From Candidatus Saccharimonadota bacterium (lineage in GTDB: Bacteria > Patescibacteriota > Saccharimonadia > Saccharimonadales > Saccharimonadaceae), in contig JAUSMW010000034.1 in assembly GCA_030645815.1 (NCBI GenBank), positions 1-41,149 on the forward strand: a DNA stretch of 41,149 bases, read 5' to 3'. Every line of letters begins with the position of its first letter. Positions within the stretch are counted from its first letter, which is position 1. The translations under genes and the position numbers were made by a program. Below the pieces are notes generated by a model. That model saw nothing but the letters and a program-made list of their open reading frames with translations. It did no database searches and had not been told where the DNA came from. Below are positions 29,897 to 37,374 of this stretch, piece by piece.

Positions 29897-29902
29897 ATTA
29901 TA
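29897..29902 (-). promoter_or_regulatory. -10 element of the 71-residue membrane protein
   Basis: Minus-strand TATAAT lies 9 nt before the start codon at 29887. Confidence 0.5.
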
Positions 29903-29986
29903 GCGAACCTTTTAATAAACTCCTAGTAAACTCCGTTCATTTTTGCAATAATAAACACTAGCAATTAACACAGAGGAGGGTGGGGG

Positions 29987-31699
29987 ATAAACTCGGACGA
30001 GTCAACATTTACCATTTCGGCTTTTTGGTACCGTCGCATTTGCGAGATATCTTTCTTTGTGTCGCTCTTTTTAGTAGGGTTATTTGCATTTGGTTATTTT
30101 GCCAGTGGCGAAGTCGTCACCGCAGATTTTTTGGTACCATTCCCGGTTGCACTAGTCTCGGTCGCAGTTGCGGTCGCTAGTATATCGGCATATCTATTCG
30201 CACCCAGCGAAAAACTGGCGCAAATCACCCTAGCTATATACCTTGGCCTGAGCGCCAACGTCGCACTGTTACTGATACTAACGCACCCGATTAACTCACC
30301 ATTTATCGCACTATGGATATTGGTTAGCGTCTTTGCTGGACTATTCGGAACTAGAACCCTCATCGGATTTTTAGTAGGCGTCAATATATACCTCGTATCC
30401 CAACTATTCGTTTTTCATCAACTAGACGCTCAGTCCGATATATTAATCTTTGTCTTGGCATATGAAATCCCAGTACTAGCCAGCTGGTTAATATGGCATC
30501 ACAAATCACATCCAGATACCCAAAAGGACAAGGCCTACAGCGAGCTTGTCCGTGAGCTCAGCCAAGTCGCCAACAAATCTGAAATCGTAATTAACGCTAT
30601 CAATGACGGGGTAGTTGCTGTTGATTCGCAGGGTACAATTCAACTAATCAACCCAGCCGCACAATCTATCATTGGCTGGGGTAAACAAGACGCATTGAAA
30701 CTAGATTACAAATCTGTTATCAAGCTACTGAATAAAACCGGCGAAGCAGTCAACGAAAACACCGACCCAATCCAACAAGTTTTGCGGACCAACAACCCAG
30801 TCACAACCAACGAGCTACAGCTAGAAACCAGTTCGGGTAAAAAGTTATTGGTATCTGTCTCGGCCTCGCCTGTAGGCCAAATTGGCGCTGGTGCTATCAT
30901 TGTGTTCCGCGATATTACCCACGAAAAAGAAGAAGAACGCCAACAGGCAGAGTTTATATCAACTGCCAGTCACGAAATGCGCACACCGGTGGCTACGATT
31001 GAAGGCTATTTAGGCCTAGCGCTAAACCCAAACACAGCAGCCATCGACGAAAAAGCACGAGATTACCTAACAAAAGCCTCGGCTAGTGTAAAGCACCTTG
31101 GAAATCTCTTTCAGGACCTGTTGGATATATCCCGTGTCGAGGACGGAAGACTAAAGAACAATCCAAAAGTAGTGGATCTCGTGGCGTTTGTTGGTGAAAT
31201 CGTCAGCACATTCGATGCACGGGCAAAAGAAAAAGGACTAGTCCTAATGTTCAAACCCACCACTCAGCAAAACGGTATAGGCCACCCGCTGAGTCCTGTG
31301 TACTATGTAGATGTCGATAATGACCATTTGCGCGAAGTCGTCAGTAACCTCATCGAAAACGCTATCAAATACACCCTCAAGGGCAATGTGACTGTGGATA
31401 TTATCGGGGATGCTACCCACGCCACATTATCAGTACACGATACGGGTATAGGAATACCAAAGGAAGACCAGGTGCATTTGTTCCAAAAATTCTATCGTGT
31501 TGATAATTCTGATACCCGTGATATTGGTGGTACTGGACTAGGACTGTATTTGTGTCGTAGACTAGTAGAGACCATGGGCGGGCGTTTATGGCTAGAGTCT
31601 CTATACGGAGAAGGAAGTACCTTTTTAGTAGAATTTACTAGGTTATCTCACGAAGAGGCAACCCGGAAAATCGAGACTACACCAGCCGACATGATGTAG
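29987..31699 (+). CDS. Multi-pass sensor histidine kinase; possible ATA start codon
   Basis: This protein has about six N-terminal membrane helices (within the first ~170 residues) and a PAS domain (NAINDGVVAVDSQGTIQLINPAAQSIIGW...). HisKA follows with the phospho-accepting His in STASHEMRTPVA (H329 if counted from 29987), then an HATPase with SNLIENAIKYT, VHDTGIGIPKED and GTGLGLYLCR. AGGAGG at 29974-29979 is followed 7 nt later by ATA at 29987. The frame is open from there, with a plausible cytoplasmic tail before the first helix. The first standard start, GTG at 30059, has no ribosome site and would begin inside the first helix. Initiation at ATA is inferred; if it is wrong, the product is 546 residues. 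The response regulator at 31754 is the likely partner. Confidence 0.8.
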   Translation: MNSDESTFTISAFWYRRICEISFFVSLFLVGLFAFGYFASGEVVTADFLVPFPVALVSVAVAVASISAYLFAPSEKLAQITLAIYLGLSANVALLLILTHPINSPFIALWILVSVFAGLFGTRTLIGFLVGVNIYLVSQLFVFHQLDAQSDILIFVLAYEIPVLASWLIWHHKSHPDTQKDKAYSELVRELSQVANKSEIVINAINDGVVAVDSQGTIQLINPAAQSIIGWGKQDALKLDYKSVIKLLNKTGEAVNENTDPIQQVLRTNNPVTTNELQLETSSGKKLLVSVSASPVGQIGAGAIIVFRDITHEKEEERQQAEFISTASHEMRTPVATIEGYLGLALNPNTAAIDEKARDYLTKASASVKHLGNLFQDLLDISRVEDGRLKNNPKVVDLVAFVGEIVSTFDARAKEKGLVLMFKPTTQQNGIGHPLSPVYYVDVDNDHLREVVSNLIENAIKYTLKGNVTVDIIGDATHATLSVHDTGIGIPKEDQVHLFQKFYRVDNSDTRDIGGTGLGLYLCRRLVETMGGRLWLESLYGEGSTFLVEFTRLSHEEATRKIETTPADMM

Positions 31700-31753
31700 A
31701 AAAATAAAAAAGCACTAGCATTTTTGCAAAGTAACATTTAAAATGGGGGTAAT

Positions 31754-32695
31754 ATGACGAAAATTATGCTTGTCGAAGATGACAAGAGCCTACGAGAGAT
31801 ATACGGCGTAAGGTTACTTGCAGAGGGATATGACATTATTTCTGCTGGCGATGGCGAAGAAGCCCTAGCTATGGCTATCAAAGACCGACCAGACCTGATT
31901 GTGAGTGACGTCATGATGCCAAAAATCAGTGGTTTCGACATGCTGGACATTTTGCGTTCTACAACCGAAACAAAAAATATCAAAGTTATCATGATGACAG
32001 CGCTATCTAGCGACGAACAACGCAAACGTGGCGAACAATTAGGCGCCGATATGTATCTCGTCAAATCACAAGTCGGTATCGAAGACGTTGTAAAGGCAGT
32101 CCACCAAGTACTAGCTGACAAACCTGGCGCCGCTCCGGCAGCTCCTGCTGCAGCGCCCACACCTCCGTTAGCGCCTACTCCGGTTGCGCCAACAACACCT
32201 ATAGCAACTGGTGCGGCAGCGGCCACTGTACCAATCTCACCAATGCCAGCTCCACCTGCTCCGGCTCCTGACCAGCAGGTAGCTGATTTAGTAGCACCAG
32301 CTAGCACTATTCCAGAACCGACAGCTCCGTTCACCGGACAACGACCTAGTACACTAGGTGACCGTGTGATTCAACCATTAAAAGACAACCCGCGCGTTAG
32401 TAACGTAGATGTTGGTGAACTAATCGACAAAGAATTTAAAAGTTCAATTCAAGATATAGAAAACGTACCTGACGGTGCATCATCAGCAGTACCTCCAACG
32501 GAGGTAAGTGCGAGTGTACCTGCTACACCAGCGCCTGTTGCCAGTGAACCAATTGCGCCACCATTAGCCCCAGCTCCTGCCGATGTACCGCCAGTTGTTC
32601 CAAGCCCTGAACCAACACCAGAGCCAGCTCCGGCTCCAGGCCTACCACCAGCACCCGAACACACCGATACACCGCTCGTTCCACCTGAACGATAA
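31754..32695 (+). CDS. Response regulator with long Pro/Ala-rich tail
   Basis: This 313-residue protein has a complete receiver domain (1-120: LVEDD, D52 in IVSDVMMP, MTAL, YLVKSQ) and then about 190 residues rich in proline and alanine. Inside the tail is one non-repetitive island, RPSTLGDRVIQPLKDNPRVSNV then DVGELIDKEFKSSIQDIENV, which may be a binding helix pair. There is no DNA-binding or enzymatic output domain. It is preceded by GGGGG and lies 54 nt after the kinase gene. The tail could be a flexible linker reaching a cell-pole or surface partner; that is inference. Confidence 0.9.
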   Translation: MTKIMLVEDDKSLREIYGVRLLAEGYDIISAGDGEEALAMAIKDRPDLIVSDVMMPKISGFDMLDILRSTTETKNIKVIMMTALSSDEQRKRGEQLGADMYLVKSQVGIEDVVKAVHQVLADKPGAAPAAPAAAPTPPLAPTPVAPTTPIATGAAAATVPISPMPAPPAPAPDQQVADLVAPASTIPEPTAPFTGQRPSTLGDRVIQPLKDNPRVSNVDVGELIDKEFKSSIQDIENVPDGASSAVPPTEVSASVPATPAPVASEPIAPPLAPAPADVPPVVPSPEPTPEPAPAPGLPPAPEHTDTPLVPPER

Positions 32696-32697
32696 GC

Positions 32698-32703
32698 TAT
32701 AAT
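32698..32703 (+). promoter_or_regulatory. -10 element (TATAAT) of the pseudouridine synthase gene
   Basis: It starts right after the upstream stop codon and ends 8 nt before ATG 32712. Confidence 0.55.
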
Positions 32704-32711
32704 AAACTATT

Positions 32712-33377
32712 ATGACTCGACTCAATAAACATATTGCTCGTATTTTGGGCATTTCCCGTCGCGAAGCGGATTCTTTGATTGACGAGGGTAGGGTAACTGT
32801 CGATGGCAAAGTAGCCCAGCTAGGTGAACAGCCCGACGAGGGTGCGTCTATTGTTGTAGATAAACAAGAGATAGATAAAAGCGCAGCAGCGCAACTGATA
32901 GCCTTTCACAAGCCCGTAGGTTATGTATGTTCACGCAAACAACAAGGTGATAACCCGACAATCTATGACTTGTTACCACCAGAACTGCAGCAGCTAAAAA
33001 CCGTCGGCCGACTGGACCGCGATAGTTCAGGAATTATTTTGCTAACAAACGACGGTGATTTCGCACATACTATGACTCATCCTAGCTTTTCAAAAATCAA
33101 AATATATGAGGTAGAGCTAGATAAACCACTGCAGCCGCTGCATCAGCAAATGATTAGCGACCATGGCATCGAGCTAGAAGATGGCACGAGTAAATTCATG
33201 ATAGAAAAGCTCGACAAAGGCTATAAAATTACTATGAAAGAGGGGCGTAATCGTCAGATTCGTCGCACCTTTGATTCACTAGGTTACGCCGTTACAAAAT
33301 TGCATCGAATACAATTCGGAAATTATTTATTAGGTGATTTAGAGCCAAAAAAATGGCAAGAAATAACTATTACTTGA
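32712..33377 (+). CDS. Pseudouridine synthase, RsuA/RluB/E/F family
   Basis: This 221-residue enzyme converts uridine to pseudouridine in rRNA. The N-terminal S4 RNA-binding domain is visible (MTRLNKHIARILGISRREADSLIDEGRVTV). The catalytic motif GRLDRDSSGIILLTNDGD has the nucleophile D102. The KPxGYVCSRK strand and the RNRQIRRTFDSLGY C-terminal motif are both typical. Whether the target is 16S U516 (RsuA) or a 23S site (RluB/E/F) cannot be decided by eye. A leaderless transcript is likely. Confidence 0.94.
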   Translation: MTRLNKHIARILGISRREADSLIDEGRVTVDGKVAQLGEQPDEGASIVVDKQEIDKSAAAQLIAFHKPVGYVCSRKQQGDNPTIYDLLPPELQQLKTVGRLDRDSSGIILLTNDGDFAHTMTHPSFSKIKIYEVELDKPLQPLHQQMISDHGIELEDGTSKFMIEKLDKGYKITMKEGRNRQIRRTFDSLGYAVTKLHRIQFGNYLLGDLEPKKWQEITIT

Positions 33378-33441
33378 AAATGTAAAAATTTGAGGATATA
33401 GTATAGTTTAGTGCTAGTAGTCTACTCCGCAAGGGACAAGC

Positions 33442-33585
33442 ATGAAAAGAAGGTTAGCAAAAATTGCAGGCTGGACGCTTGTCACATTTATCGCAGGGAA
33501 GCTCTTTGACAGACGCGTTGATTGGGAAACCCTGGAGGTCAACTCCGGATGGCTCCCGAGCGCAGATCGACCCAAACACGACTAA
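33442..33585 (+). CDS. 47-residue small protein
   Basis: An ATG at 33442 lies behind AAGGGA (33431-33436). The product starts very basic (MKRRLAKIAGWT), has a short hydrophobic stretch (WTLVTFIAGKLF) and a polar tail ending ADRPKHD. A membrane-associated amphipathic helix is possible. Two hairpins with a T-rich end follow, as seen for other small genes here, which supports a real transcription unit. The family is unknown. Confidence 0.55.
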   Translation: MKRRLAKIAGWTLVTFIAGKLFDRRVDWETLEVNSGWLPSADRPKHD

Positions 33586-33591
33586 CACACC

Positions 33592-33650
33592 CCCGAGGAG
33601 ACATCGAGCTAAGCTCTGTCTTCTCGGGCAGCGCCACATGGGCGCTATTT
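33592..33650 (+). terminator. Tandem hairpins with T-rich tail
   Basis: CCCGAGGAGACA (33592-33603) pairs with 33617-33628 (12 bp, one G-U). AGCGCC-ACATG-GGCGCT (33630-33646) is then followed by ATTTTATT. Confidence 0.75.
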
Positions 33651-33659
33651 TATTGCTCA

Positions 33660-34568
33660 TTAAGATTCTTCGGGCTCTTCGCCAGACGCTTCCTCGCTGA
33701 GAAGTTCAAATGAAGCTTTACTCATCGGTAAGCCTCTTTCGATTGTGTGGATTATTCTGTCCAAATCCCATGCGTTTTCAAAAGCATTAGTCTCGCCATC
33801 GGTGCGATAGTCGTATCCATCGCCAACTATTTCATGATGATTGTGTCTAATAAATTCTGTCTCCACTAGATTACCATCAGAGAAAGAGAGCCAAACCGCA
33901 TACGATTCTTTCGTACCAAAACTAATCTGCAAGTGTATCTCTCTGTCACCTTTGCCCGCGAGGCCTGTCTCTACTCCCTGTAAGTTTCTAACGGCCTCGA
34001 AAAACTCTCTGGACAAGTGAGGGAGGGGGGGTTCCTTTTCTTTTAATGCTCTTATCTTTCCCTCTATCACAAGGTCATCTAGTTTGTCTGCAGTAATTAT
34101 ATTCATCACACTTTTATCATTTTTAGGCGCAGCCTTTTGCATACTACCAATTCTCGCAGCTTTGGTGAGCATAGCGTAGATATAGGTGAGATTATGCTTG
34201 TCAAAATTATGCAAAGCCTCCTCGACCATACCTTTAGTATAATCTTTGTCGGTTGCTAGTCCTTCCATCGAACCGCCCCTTAAATCAATCTCTAGGTCTG
34301 CCTCTTGTATGAGCTCTTGGCTGCCCCTATGAACATGTAGGTATCTAAATAGTATTCGTTGCGCCTCACCCTGTTCGACAGCAATCGCGTGCCCATCCCA
34401 TGACTGGCTAGAGTCTACCCAGGTTATAAAACCATTTCCAACTCCTTGGACAAAGTTATCAATAACCTTGTAGGTAACTAATTTTAATGCAGTCTGTGTG
34501 TCAAATCTAGCAATCTCTTTTTCTATCTTGTAAGGATAATCGTCAATTATGTGGTCATGCTGCGTCAT
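33660..34568 (-). CDS. Hypothetical soluble protein, 302 residues
   Basis: No family is recognised. The protein is acidic and apparently cytoplasmic. The N-terminal half has strand-rich segments (YKVIDNFVQGVGNGFITWVDSSQSWDGHAIAV). The C-terminal half contains GKGDREIHLQISFGTKESYAVWLSFSDGNLVETEF, which looks like a beta-sheet with repeated histidines (HNHHEIVGDGYDY), and then an acidic end. The minus-strand TATAAT (34582 to 34577) is 8 nt before the ATG, so it fits the leaderless class. The gene stands alone and converges on the 47-residue gene, whose terminator lies just beyond its stop. Confidence 0.7.
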   Translation of the reverse strand: MTQHDHIIDDYPYKIEKEIARFDTQTALKLVTYKVIDNFVQGVGNGFITWVDSSQSWDGHAIAVEQGEAQRILFRYLHVHRGSQELIQEADLEIDLRGGSMEGLATDKDYTKGMVEEALHNFDKHNLTYIYAMLTKAARIGSMQKAAPKNDKSVMNIITADKLDDLVIEGKIRALKEKEPPLPHLSREFFEAVRNLQGVETGLAGKGDREIHLQISFGTKESYAVWLSFSDGNLVETEFIRHNHHEIVGDGYDYRTDGETNAFENAWDLDRIIHTIERGLPMSKASFELLSEEASGEEPEES

Positions 34569-34576
34569 ATTTCTTT

Positions 34577-34582
34577 ATTATA
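34577..34582 (-). promoter_or_regulatory. -10 element of the 302-residue protein gene
   Basis: Minus-strand TATAAT lies 8 nt before the start codon. Confidence 0.55.
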
Positions 34583-34636
34583 CATTTTTGTATATATTTT
34601 GTCAATAATTAACAGTGGTGAAACTAAAATGTATAA

Positions 34637-34665
34637 TTGACAAATATACAATAATTTATTAATAT
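34637..34665 (+). promoter_or_regulatory. Consensus promoter for the lipoprotein gene
   Basis: TTGACA (34637-34642), 17 nt, TAATAT (34660-34665): the same hexamer pair as the promoter at 21258. The leader is about 39 nt. Confidence 0.75.
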
Positions 34666-34710
34666 ATAAAAATCTTACATTTTGTAATCAACCATGAAGG
34701 GATGTGAGAC

Positions 34711-35079
34711 ATGCGCTCACTTCGCGCAATAACCCTTGCCATCGGGGTAATGATGGCAATCGGGCTGGCTGGCTGTTCAATCAGTAGCACGCCGAGCGTC
34801 ACCTCGACGATTGCCCAGAAAAAGGCAGTCGAAACGGCTCAGGCCAAGGTGATGAACAGCGCAGGTCAGCTCTGCACAGCCAAGGAAGCCGATCTCTACA
34901 AGAGCAAGGCCGACTTCGGCGCAGCACTTCTGACATACAAGAAGGCGTATAGCAGCCTGGGTAAAAATGAGGCCGATGACTACGCAAATGTTCCTGCCGT
35001 TCGCAAGGCCGCTGGTGCGGTATGCGCTCGGACGGGACAGGTCATTTCTCAGACAGAGCCAAAGCTGCCCAAGCTCTGA
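34711..35079 (+). CDS. Small lipoprotein
   Basis: This 122-residue protein has a classic lipoprotein signal: basic start (MRSLRA), hydrophobic core and lipobox LAGC with C22 as the lipidated residue. The mature part is Ala/Lys/Thr-rich and largely helical (KKAVETAQAKVMNSAGQLC, ADFGAALLTYKKAYSSLGK), with two further cysteines that could form a disulfide. An AAGG site precedes the ATG. It is exported and membrane-tethered; its function is unknown. G/C-rich codon use, a consensus promoter and a GC-rich terminator put it with the other small accessory genes. Confidence 0.85.
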   Translation: MRSLRAITLAIGVMMAIGLAGCSISSTPSVTSTIAQKKAVETAQAKVMNSAGQLCTAKEADLYKSKADFGAALLTYKKAYSSLGKNEADDYANVPAVRKAAGAVCARTGQVISQTEPKLPKL

Positions 35080-35103
35080 ACCAAGTCGCACACTCAGTGC
35101 GCA

Positions 35104-35130
35104 GGCGTCCCCCTCGGGGGGCGCCTTTTT
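35104..35130 (+). terminator. Intrinsic terminator
   Basis: GGCGTCCCC (35104-35112) pairs with the G-rich arm ending GGCGCC at 35125; five T follow. Confidence 0.85.
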
Positions 35131-35147
35131 ACTTTTCATCTCACCTC

Positions 35148-35156
35148 TGTTATAAT
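35148..35156 (+). promoter_or_regulatory. Extended -10 (TGTTATAAT) of der
   Basis: The hexamer at 35151-35156 lies 10 nt before ATG 35167. The TCTGTTATAATA context matches those of xthA and gltX. Confidence 0.65.
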
Positions 35157-35166
35157 AAATAAAATT

Positions 35167-36492
35167 ATGAGCAAGAAATTACCAACCGTTGCTATTGTCG
35201 GTCAAACAAATGTCGGCAAGAGTAGTCTATTTAATCGCATTATGCGTAGCCAGCAGGCAATCGTCGCCCGCGAGGCCGGTACAACACGTGATAACGTAGT
35301 TGGCAAAGCTGAATACAATGACAAGCAATTTTGGTTGGTAGACACAGCGGGGTTAAAAGACCCCGATGACGAGTTTGAAGCTAGTATTCAGGAACAAATT
35401 GACGAAGCAGCCGAGGCGGCTGATGCCATATTGGTAGTTGTAGACAGCACCAAACATCCTAGCGACCAAGACCGCATAGTAGCCAAAAAAGCCCTCAAAA
35501 GCCGCAAACCAGTCATATTACTGACCAACAAAGTAGACCTCAAAGATGCTTTGGACATCGAGGAATTTCGTCGCCTGGGTATAAAGATGATTTTACCTAC
35601 CTCCGCTGAACACAGTCGCGGTATCCGAAAAACACTCGATGCAATTGTCGAGCTCATCCCAGCTGCCAGACAATATGAAAGCGATGACGTCCTGCGAATC
35701 GCTCTAGTTGGCCGCCCAAACGTCGGTAAAAGCTACTTGTTTAACACCTTGGCAGGCAAGCAGCAGGCAATTGTCGCCAACATTGCCGGCACAACTCGTG
35801 ATGTGAATCGCGTATCCGTGAAATACAAAAAGCGTGACGTAGAACTACTCGACACTGCCGGTATACGCCGACAGGGCAAGCAAGAAGTTGGTATCGAGAA
35901 ATTCAGTGTTCTACGGACCCTACAAGCCATCGAAGAATCAGACGTATGTTTGCTACTAATGGACGTCAACGAGCTCAATACACAACTGGACCAACGCCTA
36001 GCCGGGCTAATCGACGAAGCAGGCAAGGGCATGATAATTGTCGTCAGCAAATGGGACAGTGTCGAGGGCAAAGATGCCTATACACGTGACGCCTTGGCAC
36101 CAAAAATCGCATATTATTTCAAATTCACCCCATGGGCACCGCTGATATTCACTAGCTCCGTGACCGGTCAGAACGTCACCAAAATCTTTGATTTGGTTTC
36201 CGACATCGATGCTCGGCGCAAAGTTGAACACCAAACAGCTAAACTAAATAAAGTTCTGTCAAAAGCTATCGGCATGCACCCGCCAGCAGGCCTCAAAAAT
36301 ACTTACCCCAAACTACGCTACATGGTACAAACCGACACAAACCCACCATGGTTCGTCGTACATGGCAGCAACCTCAAACTATTACACTGGAGCTACAAGC
36401 GCTACCTAGAAAAGAAAGTCCGCGAAGAATTCGACTATATCGGCACACCGATAAAATTCAGCTTCCGGCAAGAGGAAAAGAAAGAAAAATGA
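35167..36492 (+). CDS. der: GTPase Der (EngA), 50S ribosome assembly
   Basis: This 441-residue GTPase has two tandem G domains and a C-terminal KH-like domain, as usual for Der. The first P-loop is GQTNVGKSS (12-20), with DTAG in VDTAGLKD and NKVD. The second has GRPNVGKSY at about 183 (Tyr where Ser/Thr often follows), DTAGIRRQG and SKWD. The KH domain contains LRYMVQTDTNPPWFVVHGS. It acts in late maturation of the large ribosomal subunit and is essential in most bacteria. Its stop overlaps the pth start by 4 bp (ATGA). Confidence 0.96.
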   Translation: MSKKLPTVAIVGQTNVGKSSLFNRIMRSQQAIVAREAGTTRDNVVGKAEYNDKQFWLVDTAGLKDPDDEFEASIQEQIDEAAEAADAILVVVDSTKHPSDQDRIVAKKALKSRKPVILLTNKVDLKDALDIEEFRRLGIKMILPTSAEHSRGIRKTLDAIVELIPAARQYESDDVLRIALVGRPNVGKSYLFNTLAGKQQAIVANIAGTTRDVNRVSVKYKKRDVELLDTAGIRRQGKQEVGIEKFSVLRTLQAIEESDVCLLLMDVNELNTQLDQRLAGLIDEAGKGMIIVVSKWDSVEGKDAYTRDALAPKIAYYFKFTPWAPLIFTSSVTGQNVTKIFDLVSDIDARRKVEHQTAKLNKVLSKAIGMHPPAGLKNTYPKLRYMVQTDTNPPWFVVHGSNLKLLHWSYKRYLEKKVREEFDYIGTPIKFSFRQEEKKEK

Positions 36493-37031
36493 AGCTAATC
36501 ATTGGCCTCGGCAATCCCGAAAAAAAATACGAAAAAACCCGACATAACACCGGGTTTATGGCTATTGATAGGTTAGCGGGCGAATGGCAAGAAAAACCAA
36601 AGTTTCACGGTTTAGTCAGTGAAAAAACAGTAGATGGTGAAAAGATTATATTTTACAAACCAACAACTTACTATAACGACAGTGGCATCGGCGCACGGTC
36701 GGTGAAAGATTTCTACAAGCTAGATAATAACGATATATTAGTTATTCATGACGAACTAGCCTTGCCGTTTGGCACCGTTCGCAGCCGAGTAGGCGGCAGT
36801 GATGCAGGTAACAATGGTATAAAAAGCCTCAACGCCCATCTAGGCGAAGATTACGCCCGTGTTCGAGTTGGCATAGGCCAGGAAGACCGACATGAAAACG
36901 ATATCAACTTTGTTTTGAGTGGTTTCAACAAATCCGAATCTGACAGCTTACCTCATGTATTAGACCTAGTAGACAAACTAGTCCATGAATTCATCAGTGG
37001 TAATCTAGAACACATCAGTCGCAAAATTTAG
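36489..37031 (+). CDS. pth: Peptidyl-tRNA hydrolase
   Basis: This 180-residue enzyme frees tRNA from drop-off peptidyl-tRNA. It begins MKLIIGLGNPEKKYEKTRHNTGF, with the catalytic H19 and N9. The VIHDELALPFG segment has the conserved Asp, and GGSDAGNNGIKSL (usually GGxAGHNG) lacks the usual His but keeps the glycine loop. The ATG at 36489 overlaps the der stop; longer in-frame starts lie deep inside der. Coupled translation with der is likely. The downstream 344 nt hold a minus-strand structured RNA. Confidence 0.94.
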   Translation: MKLIIGLGNPEKKYEKTRHNTGFMAIDRLAGEWQEKPKFHGLVSEKTVDGEKIIFYKPTTYYNDSGIGARSVKDFYKLDNNDILVIHDELALPFGTVRSRVGGSDAGNNGIKSLNAHLGEDYARVRVGIGQEDRHENDINFVLSGFNKSESDSLPHVLDLVDKLVHEFISGNLEHISRKI

Positions 37032-37036
37032 ACAAC

Positions 37037-37320
37037 TAAAAAGCGTCAGGCAAGGGTGGGCATCGCCTGACGCTATTTAGCCCTTCAACGCACCGCTAGG
37101 CTCCCGCGAGGGACGCGTGACCCACCTCACAATTGTAGGGGTCCGCTGGTTAAAGGGATTAGTGTGCTCGCGAGTGCTTATATACTGATAAAGTGGAGGG
37201 TAGTTACTTGTCTCAGCACACTCACGGACACTCTAACTTTGTCATAAGTTTACTCGCAGCAAACTTATGGTTAGAATAGGGGGTATAAGGTGCGTCTAGT
37301 TGCCATAAAGACAACTGAAC
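37037..37320 (-). ncRNA. Orphan structured RNA of about 285 nt on the minus strand
   Basis: This gene-free stretch between pth and dprA has, on the minus strand, a consensus promoter and a strong terminator. Stems read on the minus strand are: TCTAAC/GTTAGA enclosing CATAAGTTT/AAACTTATG (around 37230-37280), GTGTGCT/AGCACAC (around 37162-37220), TCCC-TCGC-GGGA (near 37103-37115), AGTTG/CAACT near the 5' end, and the terminal AGCGTCAGGC (37074 to 37065) pairing with GCCTGACGCT (37051 to 37042), followed by U5. No ORF of note, no RNase P or SRP signature, and no tRNA-like end were found. It converges on pth. Confidence 0.65.
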
Positions 37321-37326
37321 TATGCC

Positions 37327-37355
37327 ATATTAGCATTTATTTGACTTTGTGTCAA
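37327..37355 (-). promoter_or_regulatory. Consensus promoter of the minus-strand RNA
   Basis: On the minus strand: TTGACA (37355 to 37350), 17 nt, TAATAT (37332 to 37327). It uses the same hexamers as the promoters at 21258 and 34637. Confidence 0.75.
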
Positions 37356-37374
37356 CAGTTTTAACACTTAAATC

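Noticed and set aside
31738-32334. 198-residue Gly/Ala-rich antisense ORF opposite the response regulator
   Set aside because: It is the complement of a Pro/Ala-rich repeat region, which stays free of stops on the opposite strand by composition.
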